Notes under the pieces: model-generated
Databases searched by the model: none
What the model saw: only the letters and a program-made list of their open reading frames with translations
Told to the model about the DNA's origin: nothing
In this document: piece by piece, positions 53,021 through 63,661 of the stretch
Layout: every line of letters starts with the position of its first letter
Position numbering within the stretch: position 1 is the first letter of the stretch
Program-made: the position numbers and the translations under genes
Origin: Terrilactibacillus sp. S3-3
GTDB lineage: Bacteria > Bacillota > Bacilli > Bacillales > Sporolactobacillaceae
NCBI GenBank assembly: GCA_030437565.1
Contig: CP129291.1
Location: forward strand, 1,612,001-1,676,000
Direction: 5' to 3'
Length of the DNA: 64,000 nucleotides

Positions 53021-53912
53021 ATGCAGGAACAAACGGATGCTTTCCTTCATTATTTGGATCAAGAACGCGGTCTGTCGCAAAATACCGTTGCCGCTTATCG
53101 GAGAGATTTAAAACAATATGTCGATTTTCTTCAAGAAGAAGCGGCGTGCTCATCCTGGGAAAACGTAACTGAAATGACGATCACAAAATATCTCTACTGG
53201 CTGAAAGACAGGGGCAATGTATCGGCTACGCTGGCCCGGAAGATTGCGGCGGTCCGCGGTTTCCATCAATTTTTACTCAGATCGCATCTGCTGGATGACG
53301 ATCCGTCATATAGCGTTCAAGTGCCGAAAGCGGTACGAAAATTACCGCAAGTGCTGACCATTAAAGAAGTCGAGGCGCTGCTGAATACCCCCGACAATAA
53401 AACAGCGATAGGCAAGCGTGATAAAGCCATGCTTGAGATGCTCTATGCGACCGGTATTCGAGTATCAGAACTCGTTCAGTTGAACTTGGAAGATATCCAT
53501 TTGTCGATGGGATTTTTTGCGCTGCCAAGGAAAAAAAGGGAACGAACGGATTATTCCGCTTGGCAAATGGGCCAGGGAAGCGACATCTCGATATGTAAAC
53601 GATGCACGGGCTGAATTTTCACCGGGGACGAACGAGGCCGCGCTTTTTCTCAACTATCACGGCCATCGTCTGACGCGCCAGGGTTTTTGGAAAATCTTAA
53701 AGCAATTGGCGCGTGATGCCGGTATTCAAATGTCGATCACCCCGCAAATGCTCCGCCATTCGTTTGCCGCGCATTTACTGGAAAATGGGGCGGATTTACA
53801 GTCTGTGCAGGAATTGTTAGGCCATGCGGATATCTCCACAACGCAGATTTATGCGCATGTGATTAAGCATCGGTTGAAAGATGTCTATACGATGTATCAC
53901 CCGCGGGCATAA
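53021..53912 (+). CDS. xerD: Tyrosine recombinase XerD, frameshifted
   Basis: Resolves chromosome dimers at dif with XerC. The N-terminal SAM-like domain contains LSQNTVAAYRRDLKQYVDFL. The catalytic residues are Arg in ATGIRVSELVQL, Lys in the KGNERIIPLG hairpin, His-x-x-Arg in LRHSFAAHLLENG, His in LLGHADISTTQIY and the nucleophile Tyr in QIYAHV. One break in the A/G run near 53525. Restored about 296 residues. The RBS is AACGGGGAG, and the gene is tightly coupled to yqzK. Confidence 0.92.
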
Positions 53913-53940
53913 CGGTTGATGCTGAAATGGAGTGCGATGA

Positions 53941-55129
53941 ATGGAAAAGAAATCATTTAACAGGATATTTTTAATTGTGCTGGATTCCGTGGGTATCGGG
54001 GAAGCGCCCGATGCCGAAAAATTCGGCGACAAAGGGGCGGATACGTTCGGACACATTGCCGAGAAAATGAACGGCCTGAAACTGCCGAATATGGAAAAAC
54101 TGGGATTGGGATGCATTCGCAGCGACATTCAGGGTGTGAAAGCAGTTCGTCATCCTGCTGCTTATTATGGACGGATGCAGGAGGCGTCAAAGGGCAAAGA
54201 TACAATGACCGGCCACTGGGAAATCATGGGTCTTCGCATTGATACGCCTTTTATCACTTTCCCAAACGGTTTTCCGCCTGAATTGATTCATGAGCTGGAG
54301 GAAAAGTCAGGCCGTAAGATTATCGGCAATAAACCGGCTTCAGGAACGGAAATTATTAAAGAACTCGGTGAGACGCACATGAAGACAGGGGCGCTGATCG
54401 TCTATACATCGGCCGATTCCGTCCTGCAAATCGCCGCACATGAAAGGGTTGTGCCGCTTGATGAACTCTATCATATTTGCGAACTGGCGCGTGAGATCAC
54501 GAAGAAGAATACATATAAAGTAGGCAGAGTCATCGCCCGGCCGTTCATCGGTGAACCTGGGTCATTTGAACGAACGGCGAATCGCCATGATTATGCGCTG
54601 AAACCGTTCGGAAAAAAACAGTGATGAACGAGTTGAAGGATCACGGCCTGGCTGTCATGCACTCGGCAAGATCAACGATATATACGATGGAGAAGGTGTG
54701 ACGGAAGCGATTCGGACGAAAAGCAATATGGACGGCGTCGATAAGCTTTTGCAGGTGGAAGACAAACCTTTTCACGGCCTTGCCTTCTTGAACTTAGTCG
54801 ACTTTGACTCCAAATACGGCCACCGGCGCGATCCGATTGGCTACGGTGAGGCGCTGGAAGCCTTCGACAGCCGGCTGCCGGAGATTCTGGCTAAGCTGAC
54901 AAAAGAGGATTGCCTGATCATCACGGCCGATCACGGCAATGATCCGACATTTAAAGGGACGGATCACACACGCGAATTTGTCCCGCTGTTTGTCTATTAT
55001 AAAGGGATCAAAGAGGGGCGGAAGCTGCCTCTCAGGCGCACTTTTTCCGATATCGGCGCCACGGTAGCCGATAATTTTTCGGTCCGACAGCCGAAATATG
55101 GGATGAGTTTTTTGAGTGAAATTGAATGA
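53941..55129 (+). CDS. deoB: Phosphopentomutase DeoB, frameshifted
   Basis: Manganese enzyme interconverting (deoxy)ribose-1-phosphate and -5-phosphate; connects the phosphorylases to the pentose pathway. Metal and catalytic residues sit in [26 protein letters not shown] (phosphorylated Thr), [13 protein letters not shown] and [18 protein letters not shown]. Breaks near 54615 and 54665. About 395 residues restored. Heads the salvage operon deoB-pupG-pdp; 28 bases after xerD. Confidence 0.93.
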
Positions 55130-55143
55130 ATGGGGGAGTGCAA

Positions 55144-55955
55144 GTGAATCAGTCAGATGAAGTTTGCTCAGATCATTCGCAGCAAAACGCCGGTGGTTCC
55201 GGCCGTCGGCTTGATACTAGGGTCGGGGCTCGGTGAGATCGCTGATGAACTGGAACATGCTGTCCATATTCCTTACCAATCATTGCCGTATTTTCCGAGA
55301 TCGACGGTAGAAGGGCACAAAGGCCGGTTTGTCTTCGGCGATTTGGAGGGAATTCCGGTAGTGGCGATGCAGGGCAGATATCATTATTACGAGGGGTATA
55401 CTTTGCAGCAAGTCACCTTTCCTGTCCGCGTGATGAAGAAGCTGGGCATCGGCCGGCTGATTGTGACCAATGCGGCCGGCGGCGTGAATAAGGCCTTTCA
55501 TCCGGGCGATCTGATGCTGATTACCGATCACCTGAATCTTATCGGCGCGAGTCCGCTGATCGGACCGAATGACGATAGCATCGGTCCGCGGTTTCCAGAT
55601 ATGTCCGCCGCTTATGATCCGGGACTTCGGCAATTGGCCAAAGAGGCCGCTCTATCGTTGTTTGTCTATTCGCGAGGGGGTCTATGCGGCGACATCCGGC
55701 CCGCAGTATGAGACGCCGGCTGAGGTACGAATGATCCGTACACTCGGCGCGGACGCGGTCGGCATGTCCACCGTTCCTGAAGTGATTGCCGCTTCCCATG
55801 CTGGTCTGCCGGTAGTCGGCGTTTCATGCATCACCAATCTCGCCTGCGGCATTTTGGAAAAGCCGCTTTCCCATGAGGAAGTCATTGAAACGGCGGAGAA
55901 AGTCAAAGACGGATTCACTCAATTAATCAGGAAAATAGTAAGGATGATAGGCTGA
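55144..55955 (+). CDS. pupG: Purine nucleoside phosphorylase (PupG/PunA type), frameshifted
   Basis: Trimeric inosine/guanosine phosphorylase. [14 protein letters not shown] (phosphate loop), [42 protein letters not shown] and [17 protein letters not shown] are family marks. A break near 55650 splits FCREGVYAA. The likely start is GTG 55144 (GGGGGAG upstream), giving MNQSD, with a small shift at about 55157 leading into [12 protein letters not shown]; an ATG at 55157 alone would shorten the N-terminus. Confidence 0.9.
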
Positions 55956-56014
55956 TAGAATTTTAAAAAAGCCGCTGGAAAATGCGTATTTAGGCGGAGG
56001 GGGGGAGCAAACAG

Positions 56015-57315
56015 ATGCGGATGGTCGATATCATTCATAAGAAAAGAGACGGACAAGCGCTTTCTTCTGAAGAGATGGCTTTTTTTTTATAAAAGGGTAC
56101 ACCGGCGGGCGGATTCCGGACTATCAAGTGTCTGCTCTGATGATGGCCGTCTATTTTTCAAGGGATGAGCGAAGCCGAATTGTCCTATCTTGTTGACGAA
56201 ATGGTGCAATCGGGGAGAGACGATTGATTTGTCGGCGATTGCCGGCACAAAAGTCGACAAACATTCGACGGGCGGCGTTGGCGATAAAACAAGCCTTGTG
56301 GTGGCTCCGCTTGTCGCTTCGCTCGGCATACCTGTAGCCAAAATGAGCGGACGGGGATTAGGACATACAGGGGGGGGGACGATCGACAAGCTTGAATCAT
56401 TCAAAGGATTTCAGGCCGAACTGTCCAAAGAAGCGTTCATCGATCAAGTGAATCGGCACAAGCTGGCGATTGCCGGACAATCCGGCGATCTCGTTCCGGC
56501 GGATAAAATGCTGTACGCGCTCAGAGATGTCACGGCGACGGTCGAATCGATACCGCTCATCGCCAGTTCGATCATGAGCAAGAAAATCGCTTCAGGAGCC
56601 GATGCCATCGTCCTTGATGTCAAAACCGGTTCAGGGGCGTTCATGAAAACGATAAAAGAAGCCAGAAATCTTGCAAAAACGATGGTCAAAATCGGCGATC
56701 GCTTAGGCAGAAAAACAGTGGCGGTGATCAGCGACATGAATCAGCCGCTGGGTCACGAGATCGGTAACAGTAACGAAGTGCGCGAGGCGATGCAAACGCT
56801 GAAAGGGGACGGCCCGGCCGATTTGAAAAGGCTGGCGCTCACACTCGCTGCGCATATGGCGGTGCTTGGCGGCGCCGGCCAAAAGGCGGAAGATGTTTAC
56901 GAAAAACTAGAAATGAACTTGAATAATGGTTCGGCTTATCAAATGTTTGAAACATTCATCGCTGCGCAGGGCGGCAGTATCCATTCGCTCGCTGATATAA
57001 AGGCACGATATGACATTGCCATCGAGGCAAAAGCCCCAGGTTATATTTGTCGAATCGACTCCGAAAAGATCGGGACCGCGGCGATGCTGCTTGGAGCAGG
57101 CCGCCGGAAAAAAGGGGAAGCGATTGATCACGCTGCAGGGATCACGATGCACAAAAAGCTCGGCTCGCGATAAACTTGGCGGCGGCACGGCGGTTTTTAC
57201 ACTGCATACGAATCACAAACCGGCTGACAGCGTGATTGATCTTCTGCAAGGCGCATATGAGGTGGCAGAAAAACAGCCGGCAAAGCATCCTTTAATATAT
57301 GAAGTGATTCGCTAA
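56015..57315 (+). CDS. pdp: Pyrimidine-nucleoside phosphorylase, frameshifted
   Basis: Cleaves uridine and thymidine. MRMVDIIHKKRDGQALSSEE at the start; the signature SGRGLGHTGGTIDKLES (one G-run error near 56375); phosphate and substrate loops KHSTGGVGDKTSL and SGQSGDLVPADK-like AIAGQSGDL; C-terminal domain ends HPLIYEVIR. Breaks in the T-run near 56085, near 56160-56210 and near 57165. Restored length of about 433 residues is normal. GGAGGGGGG precedes ATG 56015. Confidence 0.92.
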
Positions 57316-57356
57316 GGATCAAATCACAGCCTCAGGCTGATTGCTGAATAAATTTT

Positions 57357-57388
57357 GACTCACTATCGTTCATCGGTGAGTCTTTTTT
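57357..57388 (+). terminator. Terminator of the nucleoside salvage operon
   Basis: GACTCAC (57357-57363) pairs with GTGAGTC (57376-57382), followed by six T. Confidence 0.85.
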
Positions 57389-57591
57389 ATGCCATCAGGT
57401 CAATAACGAGCGGCGGTCCGGGCCGGTTCGCTTATAATGAAAAATCATCCGTAAGATTTGATTAAAAGGAATCTTGAGATGTTTTTCACAAATATGTTAA
57501 CGTTATAAAGTATTTCCTCTTTATTATAAGCATAGCAAAAAGACCATTTTTGTTCACTGCTTGGGAAAGGCAGCGAGATTTAATAATTGAG

Positions 57592-57775
57592 GTGGTAACG
57601 ATCTTATCATATGAGGATTTGCCGGATGAAATATTGACACAGTTTTACTTCGAATCAAAAAAAAAAAATTATTGAAAAGGGGATATTATCACAGGCAATG
57701 GAACATGAATTGGAGCTGATAAAAGAAGCGGCCGCTAAAAAGGGAGTCGTCATCTCCGATTTTCATCACTTCTGA
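57592..57775 (+). CDS. Small acidic/helical protein, loosely Sda-like, frameshifted
   Basis: A frame from GTG 57592 reads VTILSYEDLPDEILTQFYFE; after adjusting the 12-A run near 57658 it continues KIIEKGILSQAMEHELELIK, then EAAAKKGVVISDFHHF and TGA. About 60 residues. The opening L-x-D-E-I-L-x-x-x-Y-F and the following helix recall the sporulation checkpoint protein Sda, but the match is weak. The start is uncertain; the frame is also open upstream. Confidence 0.35.
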
Positions 57776-58180
57776 CAGCAAACTTCGATCATCATTTTTT
57801 AAATCGCTCACCTGCCTTTCCTATGCATAAAGAGGAAAACAACACCGGCTTTTAGTGTTTAAGAGGATCCTATTCGCCCGTAAACCTGTGCCGGTAAATC
57901 CCGTGATTACCGTAATAAATGAGAGCAAATAGAGGCCGCGGCAAAGATAATGGAAAAAAAGCACTTGTTTTCGCCGCGGCTATCTTCCGGAACGGAAATG
58001 ATTTAAATGTTAGAAGTTAAATCTTTTCTCTGTTAAGTTTACATAATTATTTTATTGAACCATTATAATATAAGTTTTGTTAAAAACGGTTTTTTTTTTT
58101 TTCTCTTTACAAGTGCATAAACGCAGAGTAAGATAATTTTGATTAAAAGAATATTAGTTTCCAAAATCTTAAATTGCTTA
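57776..58180. other. Gap before the riboswitch
   Basis: No gene seen. A hairpin can form between GCCGCGGC (57935-57942) and GCCGCGGC (57973-57980), without a T-tail. A TATAAT at 58064-58069 may serve as the -10 element for the kimA transcript, though the best -35 (TTTACA, 58038) is 20 bases away. Confidence 0.4.
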
Positions 58181-58183
58181 ATT

Positions 58184-58365
58184 CATGATGAAGCGGGGGA
58201 ACCAGCGCGGCTTATGCCGTATGGGGTGAATCCTGGTCACAGGTAGGGCGACTCTCGACGCCCGAATCCGACAGCTAACCTCGTCAGCATTTGGAGAGAA
58301 GGTGGCGGGCAATACTCGGTGCATCGAACCGTGGAGTATTAACCAGTCCTCTGCGGTTTTTGTTG
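58184..58365 (+). ncRNA. c-di-AMP (ydaO/yuaA) riboswitch with expression platform
   Basis: Conserved ydaO-class blocks in order: AAGCGGGGGAACCAG (58191-58205), GGGGTGAATCCTGG, AGGTAGGGCGACTCTC, GCCCGAATCCGACAGCTAAC, CTCGTCAGC. Downstream, AATACTC (58311-58317) can pair with GAGTATT (58334-58340), while AACCG (58327-58331) can pair with CGGTT (58354-58358) before T-runs; these overlap and form the switch between anti-terminator and terminator. High c-di-AMP would stop transcription of kimA. Basis: visible motif plus established family knowledge. Confidence 0.92.
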
Positions 58366-58431
58366 TGCCTTTTTTTGTTTGGTTTAAAAAAAAATAGAGC
58401 TGAACATATTGAAATAGGGGAGGTAACGTGA

Positions 58432-60338
58432 ATGGAAGATCCGATAAGATGGCTGGAATTTGGACTTGGTATTTTGATCTTTTTAATCGTCTGGTTTTCC
58501 GCCATGCACTTTAACACTGTAAAGAAAATTTTGATCGGCCGTCCCATGCGGACGGAAGAACTTCATAATAAAGCGAACAAATTATTCTGGTGGATGGCGC
58601 TGCCGATTCTATCCGCTGATATGTACTCATCGGTAGCTTATGCGCCGGAATCGGGTATACGGAGCTTGAGAGTTTGGGGCCGGATGCAAAGTGGCTGATT
58701 CTGCCGATCACCCTTTCGACCATTATTTTATTGGCCATTCTGATCAGCTCTTATATCATGGGTATTTTGGCTTATCCGAACGGCGGAGGGGCCTATGCCA
58801 TCTCTAAAAACAACTTTAAACATCCCTGGATTTGGGTCGTTGCCTCCAGTTCGCTGCTTCTAGATTATGTTTTAACGGTAGCTGTTTCGGTATCGGCGGC
58901 GATTGAAGCGGTTGCCTCGGCCTATCCCGCCGTTGAGGGGTTTAAGACAACCCTCGCCCTTTTTTGTGCGTGCTGTTCTTGGTGATCGTTAATCTAAGAG
59001 GGGTAGCCGAAGCAGCGAAAATGCTGGCCTGGCCGACATTCGCTTTCATGGGCGGCATGATTGTTTTAATTGCCGCCGGTTTTATCAATGAAATCCATCA
59101 CGGGTTCGTTCAGCCAACGACGCCGGCTTTTGGAACAATACCTCATGGACTAACAATGCTGCTTATTTTAAAAGCGTTCAGTTCGGCCTGTTCCGCTTTA
59201 ACGGGGATTGAAACCATTTCAAACTCGGTGCCTATTTTTCGCGAGCCGCAGCAAAAAAATGCCATAAAAACGTATATCGCTTTAGGCATTATTGCCGGAG
59301 TCACACTTTTGGGATTTGTGTATCATCTTTATGTGAAAGGCATTTCCGTTAATCCCCATAATACGATGCTGTCGCAGCTCGCAGCAAGTTACTTCGGGCA
59401 TAGCTGGTTCTATCAAATACTGATCTGGCTGACCTTTATTGTCTTAATACTGGCGGCAAACGCGACATTCAATGGTTTTTCACAATTAGCAGCGATTGTG
59501 GCTGCGGATGGTTTTTTTTGCCGCGCAGTCTGGCCAATCGCGGCGATCGGCTGGCCTATTCAAACGGCATTGTGCTGCTGGCGGCGTTAGCCAGTTTTTT
59601 GATTGCGATTTTTCGTGCCCATACAGGCGCCTTGATTCCGCTCTATGCGATCGGTGTTGTATCGTTTACAGTTGCTCAAATTGGTTTAGTCAGGCGCTGG
59701 CATAAGGTAAAAGGGACCTTTTGGAAAGGAAAAATGACGATTAACCTTATTGGGGCGGTGCTCTCAGCCGTTGTTGCTTTCGTTTTTGCTGTCACAAAGT
59801 TTACGGGCGGGGCATGGATTGTGCTGGTTGTCTTGCCGCTGCTCATTCTTTTTTCACTGGCGATCCATCGCCATTATGATGCGGTGGCTGAACAACTGCG
59901 GATTAATTATAAAACCGACAGACCGGAAGCACATCGCGTGACATCGATTGTGCTCGTCTCCGGCATTCACCGTGTTGTCAAAAAATACACTCTCATTTGC
60001 CAAGAGCCTGGGAACCGATTGTATCGCCGTGTACGTCGCTTTTGATGATGCATCCGCCGACAGAATGAGAAAACAGTGGGAAGCCTGGGGACAGCCCTGT
60101 GAGTTGATCATTTTAAAGAGCCAATATCGTTCCATTCTCGGCCCGATCTCGCTTTCTTCGTGAAATGGAGAAGAATAAAAAAGAGGGAGATTATATTCAC
60201 ATCATTTTACCGCAATTTATTTTAAAGAAGTGGTGGCATAATTTGCTGCATAATCAGAGTGCACTGCTTCTTCGCGCCTGGCTTTTTCGCCATAAAGACC
60301 TCGTGATCACAACAGTGCCTTTTCATTTGAAAAAGTAA
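58432..60338 (+). CDS. kimA: High-affinity potassium importer KimA (YdaO), frameshifted
   Basis: APC-superfamily K+/H+ symporter of the KUP-like KimA group. Seen: KILIGRPMRTEELHNKANKLF, LPILSADMYSSVAYAPE, LAYPNGGGAYAISK, LLDYVLTVAVSVSAAIEAV, FSSACSALTGIETISN and LAANATFNGFSQLA. The cytoplasmic universal-stress-like tail includes SLGTDCIAVYVAFDD, LPQFILKKWWHNLLHNQSA and ends VPFHLKK, just like B. subtilis KimA. Breaks near 58655, 58970, 59515, 60000 and 60160. GGGGAGGT precedes ATG 58432. Controlled by the riboswitch; high-K+ repression follows from c-di-AMP levels. Confidence 0.92.
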
Positions 60339-60390
60339 GGCTTTGCTTGCATGCTTAGTATGGCGCCTTTTTCCTTGAATTGAATGGACG

Positions 60391-60434
60391 GCGGATCACA
60401 CCGGCACGCCGGTAGGATCCGCTGTTTTTTTTTT
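60391..60434 (+). terminator. Terminator after kimA
   Basis: GCGGATC (60391-60397) pairs with GATCCGC (60416-60422), enclosing CCGGCACGCCGG, then ten T. Confidence 0.9.
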
Positions 60435-60541
60435 AGCCCACGCCCTCTTCCCTAGGCTGCCAAATTTCTCCTCCCTCTTTCGTATATAAACACACACTTT
60501 TTTGGAAAAACTACTAAAGATCAAATGAAGGAGGGATGTCG

Positions 60542-61718
60542 ATGAAGGCGTTTGCGGCCTTTTTCGCCAGTTTGGCATTGCTATTTTCATCGCTGACTGC
60601 GCCAGCGGCTTCTTATGCCAAATCTGCCGAAGAACCCGGCAAGGAAAAAGCCCAGATGAAATCAGCTATTGTGATGGAACAGGAGACAGGGAAAGTCCTT
60701 TACAAGAAAGATGAAAATCAGGAGCTTCCGCCGGCAAGTATGACAAAAGTGATGTCGCTTTTGCTTATTTTCAAGGCCCTAAGCCATCATGATATTTCAC
60801 TGAACGACAAGGTTAACGTCAGCGAACATGCTGCTTCGATGGGCGGGTCGCAGGTTTTTCTTGAACCAGGTGAAAAAATGACTGTGAATGAAATGCTAAA
60901 AGCGATCACGATTGCTTCGGCAAATGACGCATCAGTCGCGATGGCAGAATATGTAAGCGGATCTGAAAAAGCTTTTGTTAAGCAAATGAATGCGGAAGCG
61001 AAAAAATTGGGCTTAAAACATACTCATTTTAAAAACCCTACCGGACTTCCAGAAGACGGCCATTATACGACGGCACATGATATGGCAGTAATGGCGAGGG
61101 CACTGCTTCGTTATCAAAAAGTACTGCACTACACATCACGATACGAAATTATTATCTCCGGGAAAATACGGATAAAAAGTTTTGGCTCGTCAATACCAAT
61201 AAGCTTGTCAAAACTTATCCGGGAGCGGACGGTTTGAAAACCGGATTTACGAATGAAGCAAAATACTGCCTGACGGCTACCGCCAAAAAAGAGATGGTAT
61301 GCGCGTCATTGCTGTTGTCATGGGGGCATCGACACCGAAAGAAAGAAATCAAATCATTTCAGGATTGATGGACCAAGCTTTTGCCGGTTATCAAACGAAA
61401 CCGATATTAAAAAAAATAAGCTTGTCCGCGTTGAAAACGTCAATAAAAGTGACAAAGGCAAGGTCCCGATTGTCACTGGAAAACGGACCGTGCTGCTGCT
61501 AAAAAAAGGCACAACCGTTAAAGACATAAAAAAAACAAATTGTCCTAAAAAAACCTTTGAAGGCGCCAATTAAGGCGGGAACAGTCGTCGGCTACTACAA
61601 GGTAACCAGCAATAACCAGACATTGTCAAAAACGCCGCTTATTGTTCGCGATAATGTTAAGGAAGCCTCCTGGTGGGAGCTGTTCAAACGCACGGTCGGC
61701 AACATTGTGAAGAAATAA
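60542..61718 (+). CDS. dacF: Sporulation D-alanyl-D-alanine carboxypeptidase DacF, frameshifted
   Basis: Penicillin-binding protein 5-type enzyme that trims peptidoglycan stem peptides in the forespore. Signal peptide (AAFFASLALLFSSLTAPAASYA); S-x-x-K in ASMTKVM; S-x-N in ASANDASVAM; K-T-G in GLKTGFTNEAKYC. The C-terminal PBP5-like domain and a membrane-anchoring tail (WWELFKRTVGNIVKK) follow. Breaks near 61160, 61290, 61430, 61500 and 61540. ATG 60542 is six bases after AAGGAGGG. Directly upstream of spoIIAA as in B. subtilis. Confidence 0.92.
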
Positions 61719-61745
61719 CGCCCTTTTGGTCCGGGGCGTTCTTTC
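61717..61745 (+). terminator. Hairpin after dacF
   Basis: AACGCCC (61717-61723) pairs with GGGCGTT (61734-61740), followed by CTTTCCCTTT. Moderate strength; dacF read-through into spoIIA remains possible. Confidence 0.5.
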
Positions 61746-61912
61746 CCTTTGACATGAAGCGGCACGACGCGGTGAAAGCTGCCGCCCTCTGCAATGTCAG
61801 CTTAAAAAAAATCACTAGTCTCGTCGAACGGCCACTAGTTTTGTCATCTTGAAGGAATTAGCATTGTAAACAGAGAAACCTTGAAACACCCAGGATGAAG
61901 GAGGAGAAAAAC

Positions 61913-62264
61913 GTGAGTCTTCGCATTGATTTGGAAGTAAAGTACGGCGTGCTTTGCATTCGGTTGGAAGGCGAGCTTGATCACCATACTGCGGATGAGC
62001 TGCGGAATAAAGTCAACGATACTATGGAAAAAGAAGCGATTCATCATATTCTATTAAATTTGGGAAAACTTCAGTTTATGGATAGTTCAGGCCTAGGTGT
62101 CATTTTAGGACGCTACAAAAAAATAGCCAGTCTCGGCGGAGAAATGGTTGTTTTGTTCGATTTCCCCCGCTGTTCGCCGTCTGTTTGAAATGAGCGGGAT
62201 GTTCAAGATCATCAGACTGGAAGAGGATGAAGAATATGCACTGCAAACGTTGGGGGTGGCCTGA
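61913..62264 (+). CDS. spoIIAA: Anti-sigma F factor antagonist SpoIIAA, frameshifted
   Basis: STAS-domain protein that frees sigma-F by binding Spo[30 protein letters not shown] and the phosphorylated Ser in [17 protein letters not shown] are typical. A break near 62158 moves the frame to [21 protein letters not shown], ending TLGVA. GTG 61913 with GAAGGAGGAG upstream. About 117 residues restored. The stop is immediately followed by the spoIIAB ATG. Confidence 0.93.
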
Positions 62265-62708
62265 ATGAGAAATGAAATGTCATTGGAGTTTACCGCAATT
62301 AGCGAAAATGAATCGTTTGCACGGGTAACAGTTGCGGCATTTGTCGCCCAGCTTGATCCGACATTGGATGAACTCACGGAAATCAAGACTGTCGTGTCTG
62401 AAGCCGTGACAAATAGTATTATTCATGGCTATGAAAATAGCGGAAAAGGCACGGTGAAAATTAAAGCAATGATTGAGGATGGAATCGTGACCCTTATCAT
62501 CAGCGATCAAGGGGTCGGGATTAAAGATGTCGAAGAAGCGAAACAGCCTTTGTTTACGACGAAACCGGAATTAGAGCGTTCGGGAATGGGATTCACGATT
62601 ATGGAAAATTTCATGGATCATGTGGAGATAGAGACGGAAGAAGGGAAAGGAACAACCATTTATATGACAAAAGAGTTAGCAGCCCAAAATAAAGCTGTAT
62701 GCAAGTAG
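62265..62708 (+). CDS. spoIIAB: Anti-sigma F factor and kinase SpoIIAB
   Basis: GHKL-fold serine kinase that holds sigma-F inactive and phosphorylates SpoIIAA. Intact, 147 residues. The ATP-binding N-box is [20 protein letters not shown]; the G1 box is [10 protein letters not shown]; the G2 region is [16 protein letters not shown]. Starts one base after the spoIIAA stop, so coupled translation is expected. Confidence 0.96.
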   Translation: MRNEMSLEFTAISENESFARVTVAAFVAQLDPTLDELTEIKTVVSEAVTNSIIHGYENSGKGTVKIKAMIEDGIVTLIISDQGVGIKDVEEAKQPLFTTKPELERSGMGFTIMENFMDHVEIETEEGKGTTIYMTKELAAQNKAVCK

Positions 62709-62714
62709 GGAGTC

Positions 62715-63479
62715 ATGCCGATGGATCTTGATATCAAGAAGGATGCGAAAGAACCGTTATTGGATGATGATGAAATCAAAGTGCTGATTAAAAAAAGTCA
62801 AGCCGGTGATCATGATGCGAGAGATCGCATTATACAAAAGAATATGCGCCTTGTTTGGTCGGTCGTTCAAAGATTTCTGAATCGCGGCTATGAATCTGAC
62901 GATCTTTTTCAAATCGGATGCATCGGACTGCTTAAATCGGTCGATAAATTTGATCTTTCTTATGAAGTGAAATTTTCCACCTATGCGGTGCCGATGATCA
63001 TCGGCGAAATTCAGCGCTTTATCCGTGATGACGGGGCGGTTAAAGTAAGCCGCTCGTTGAAGGAAATCGGCGGCAAAGTCAGGAAGAAAAAGGATGAGTT
63101 ATCAAAAAAGCTGGGTCATAATCCAACGGTCAATGAAATTGCGGAAGCTCTGGATCTTTCACCTGAAGAGGTGGTGCTTTCTCAAGAAGCCATCCGTTCC
63201 CCTTCATCCATTCATGAAACAGTTTATGAAAACGACGGCGATCCCATCACTCTTTTAGACCAAATCTCCGATAAAGACGGGGGAAAATGGTTTGACAAGT
63301 TAGTGATCCGTGAAGCTGTTGAACATTTACAGGAACGGGAAAAGCTGATCGTTTATCTGCGCTATTTCAAGGATCAGACGCAGACGGAAGTAGCCAAGCG
63401 GCTCGGCATCTCACAAGTTCAGGTGTCAAGATTGGAAAAGAAAATACTAGAAGAAATAAAGAACCGGATGGCGGAATAG
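62715..63479 (+). CDS. sigF: Forespore sigma factor SigF
   Basis: Early forespore RNA polymerase sigma factor. Intact, 254 residues. Region 2 carries NRGYESDDLFQIGCIGLLKSV and KFSTYAVPMIIGEIQRFIRDD; region 3 carries VNEIAEALDLSPEEVV; region 4 ends with the helix-turn-helix TQTEVAKRLGISQVQVSRLEKK. Third gene of the spoIIA operon, six bases after spoIIAB. Confidence 0.97.
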   Translation: MPMDLDIKKDAKEPLLDDDEIKVLIKKSQAGDHDARDRIIQKNMRLVWSVVQRFLNRGYESDDLFQIGCIGLLKSVDKFDLSYEVKFSTYAVPMIIGEIQRFIRDDGAVKVSRSLKEIGGKVRKKKDELSKKLGHNPTVNEIAEALDLSPEEVVLSQEAIRSPSSIHETVYENDGDPITLLDQISDKDGGKWFDKLVIREAVEHLQEREKLIVYLRYFKDQTQTEVAKRLGISQVQVSRLEKKILEEIKNRMAE

Positions 63480-63497
63480 CCATCCGGTTCTTTATTT
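63461..63497 (+). terminator. Terminator of the spoIIA operon
   Basis: GAACCGGATGGC (63461-63472) and GCCATCCGGTTC (63479-63490) form a perfect 12-bp stem that includes the sigF stop codon, followed by TTTATTT. Confidence 0.88.
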
Positions 63498-63661
63498 CCT
63501 TCTTCAGACATATTTCATCATTATCTTAAGCATACTAAACGGTAAATAACGGCCAAGAAAAGGTATGATTGATGTTTGCCGCACCTCGCAGCGGGAGGCT
63601 CTGCCATGTATACATATACCGGCCGCGAAGGTCTATCTATGTATCCAAAGGAGGGAAGGCG

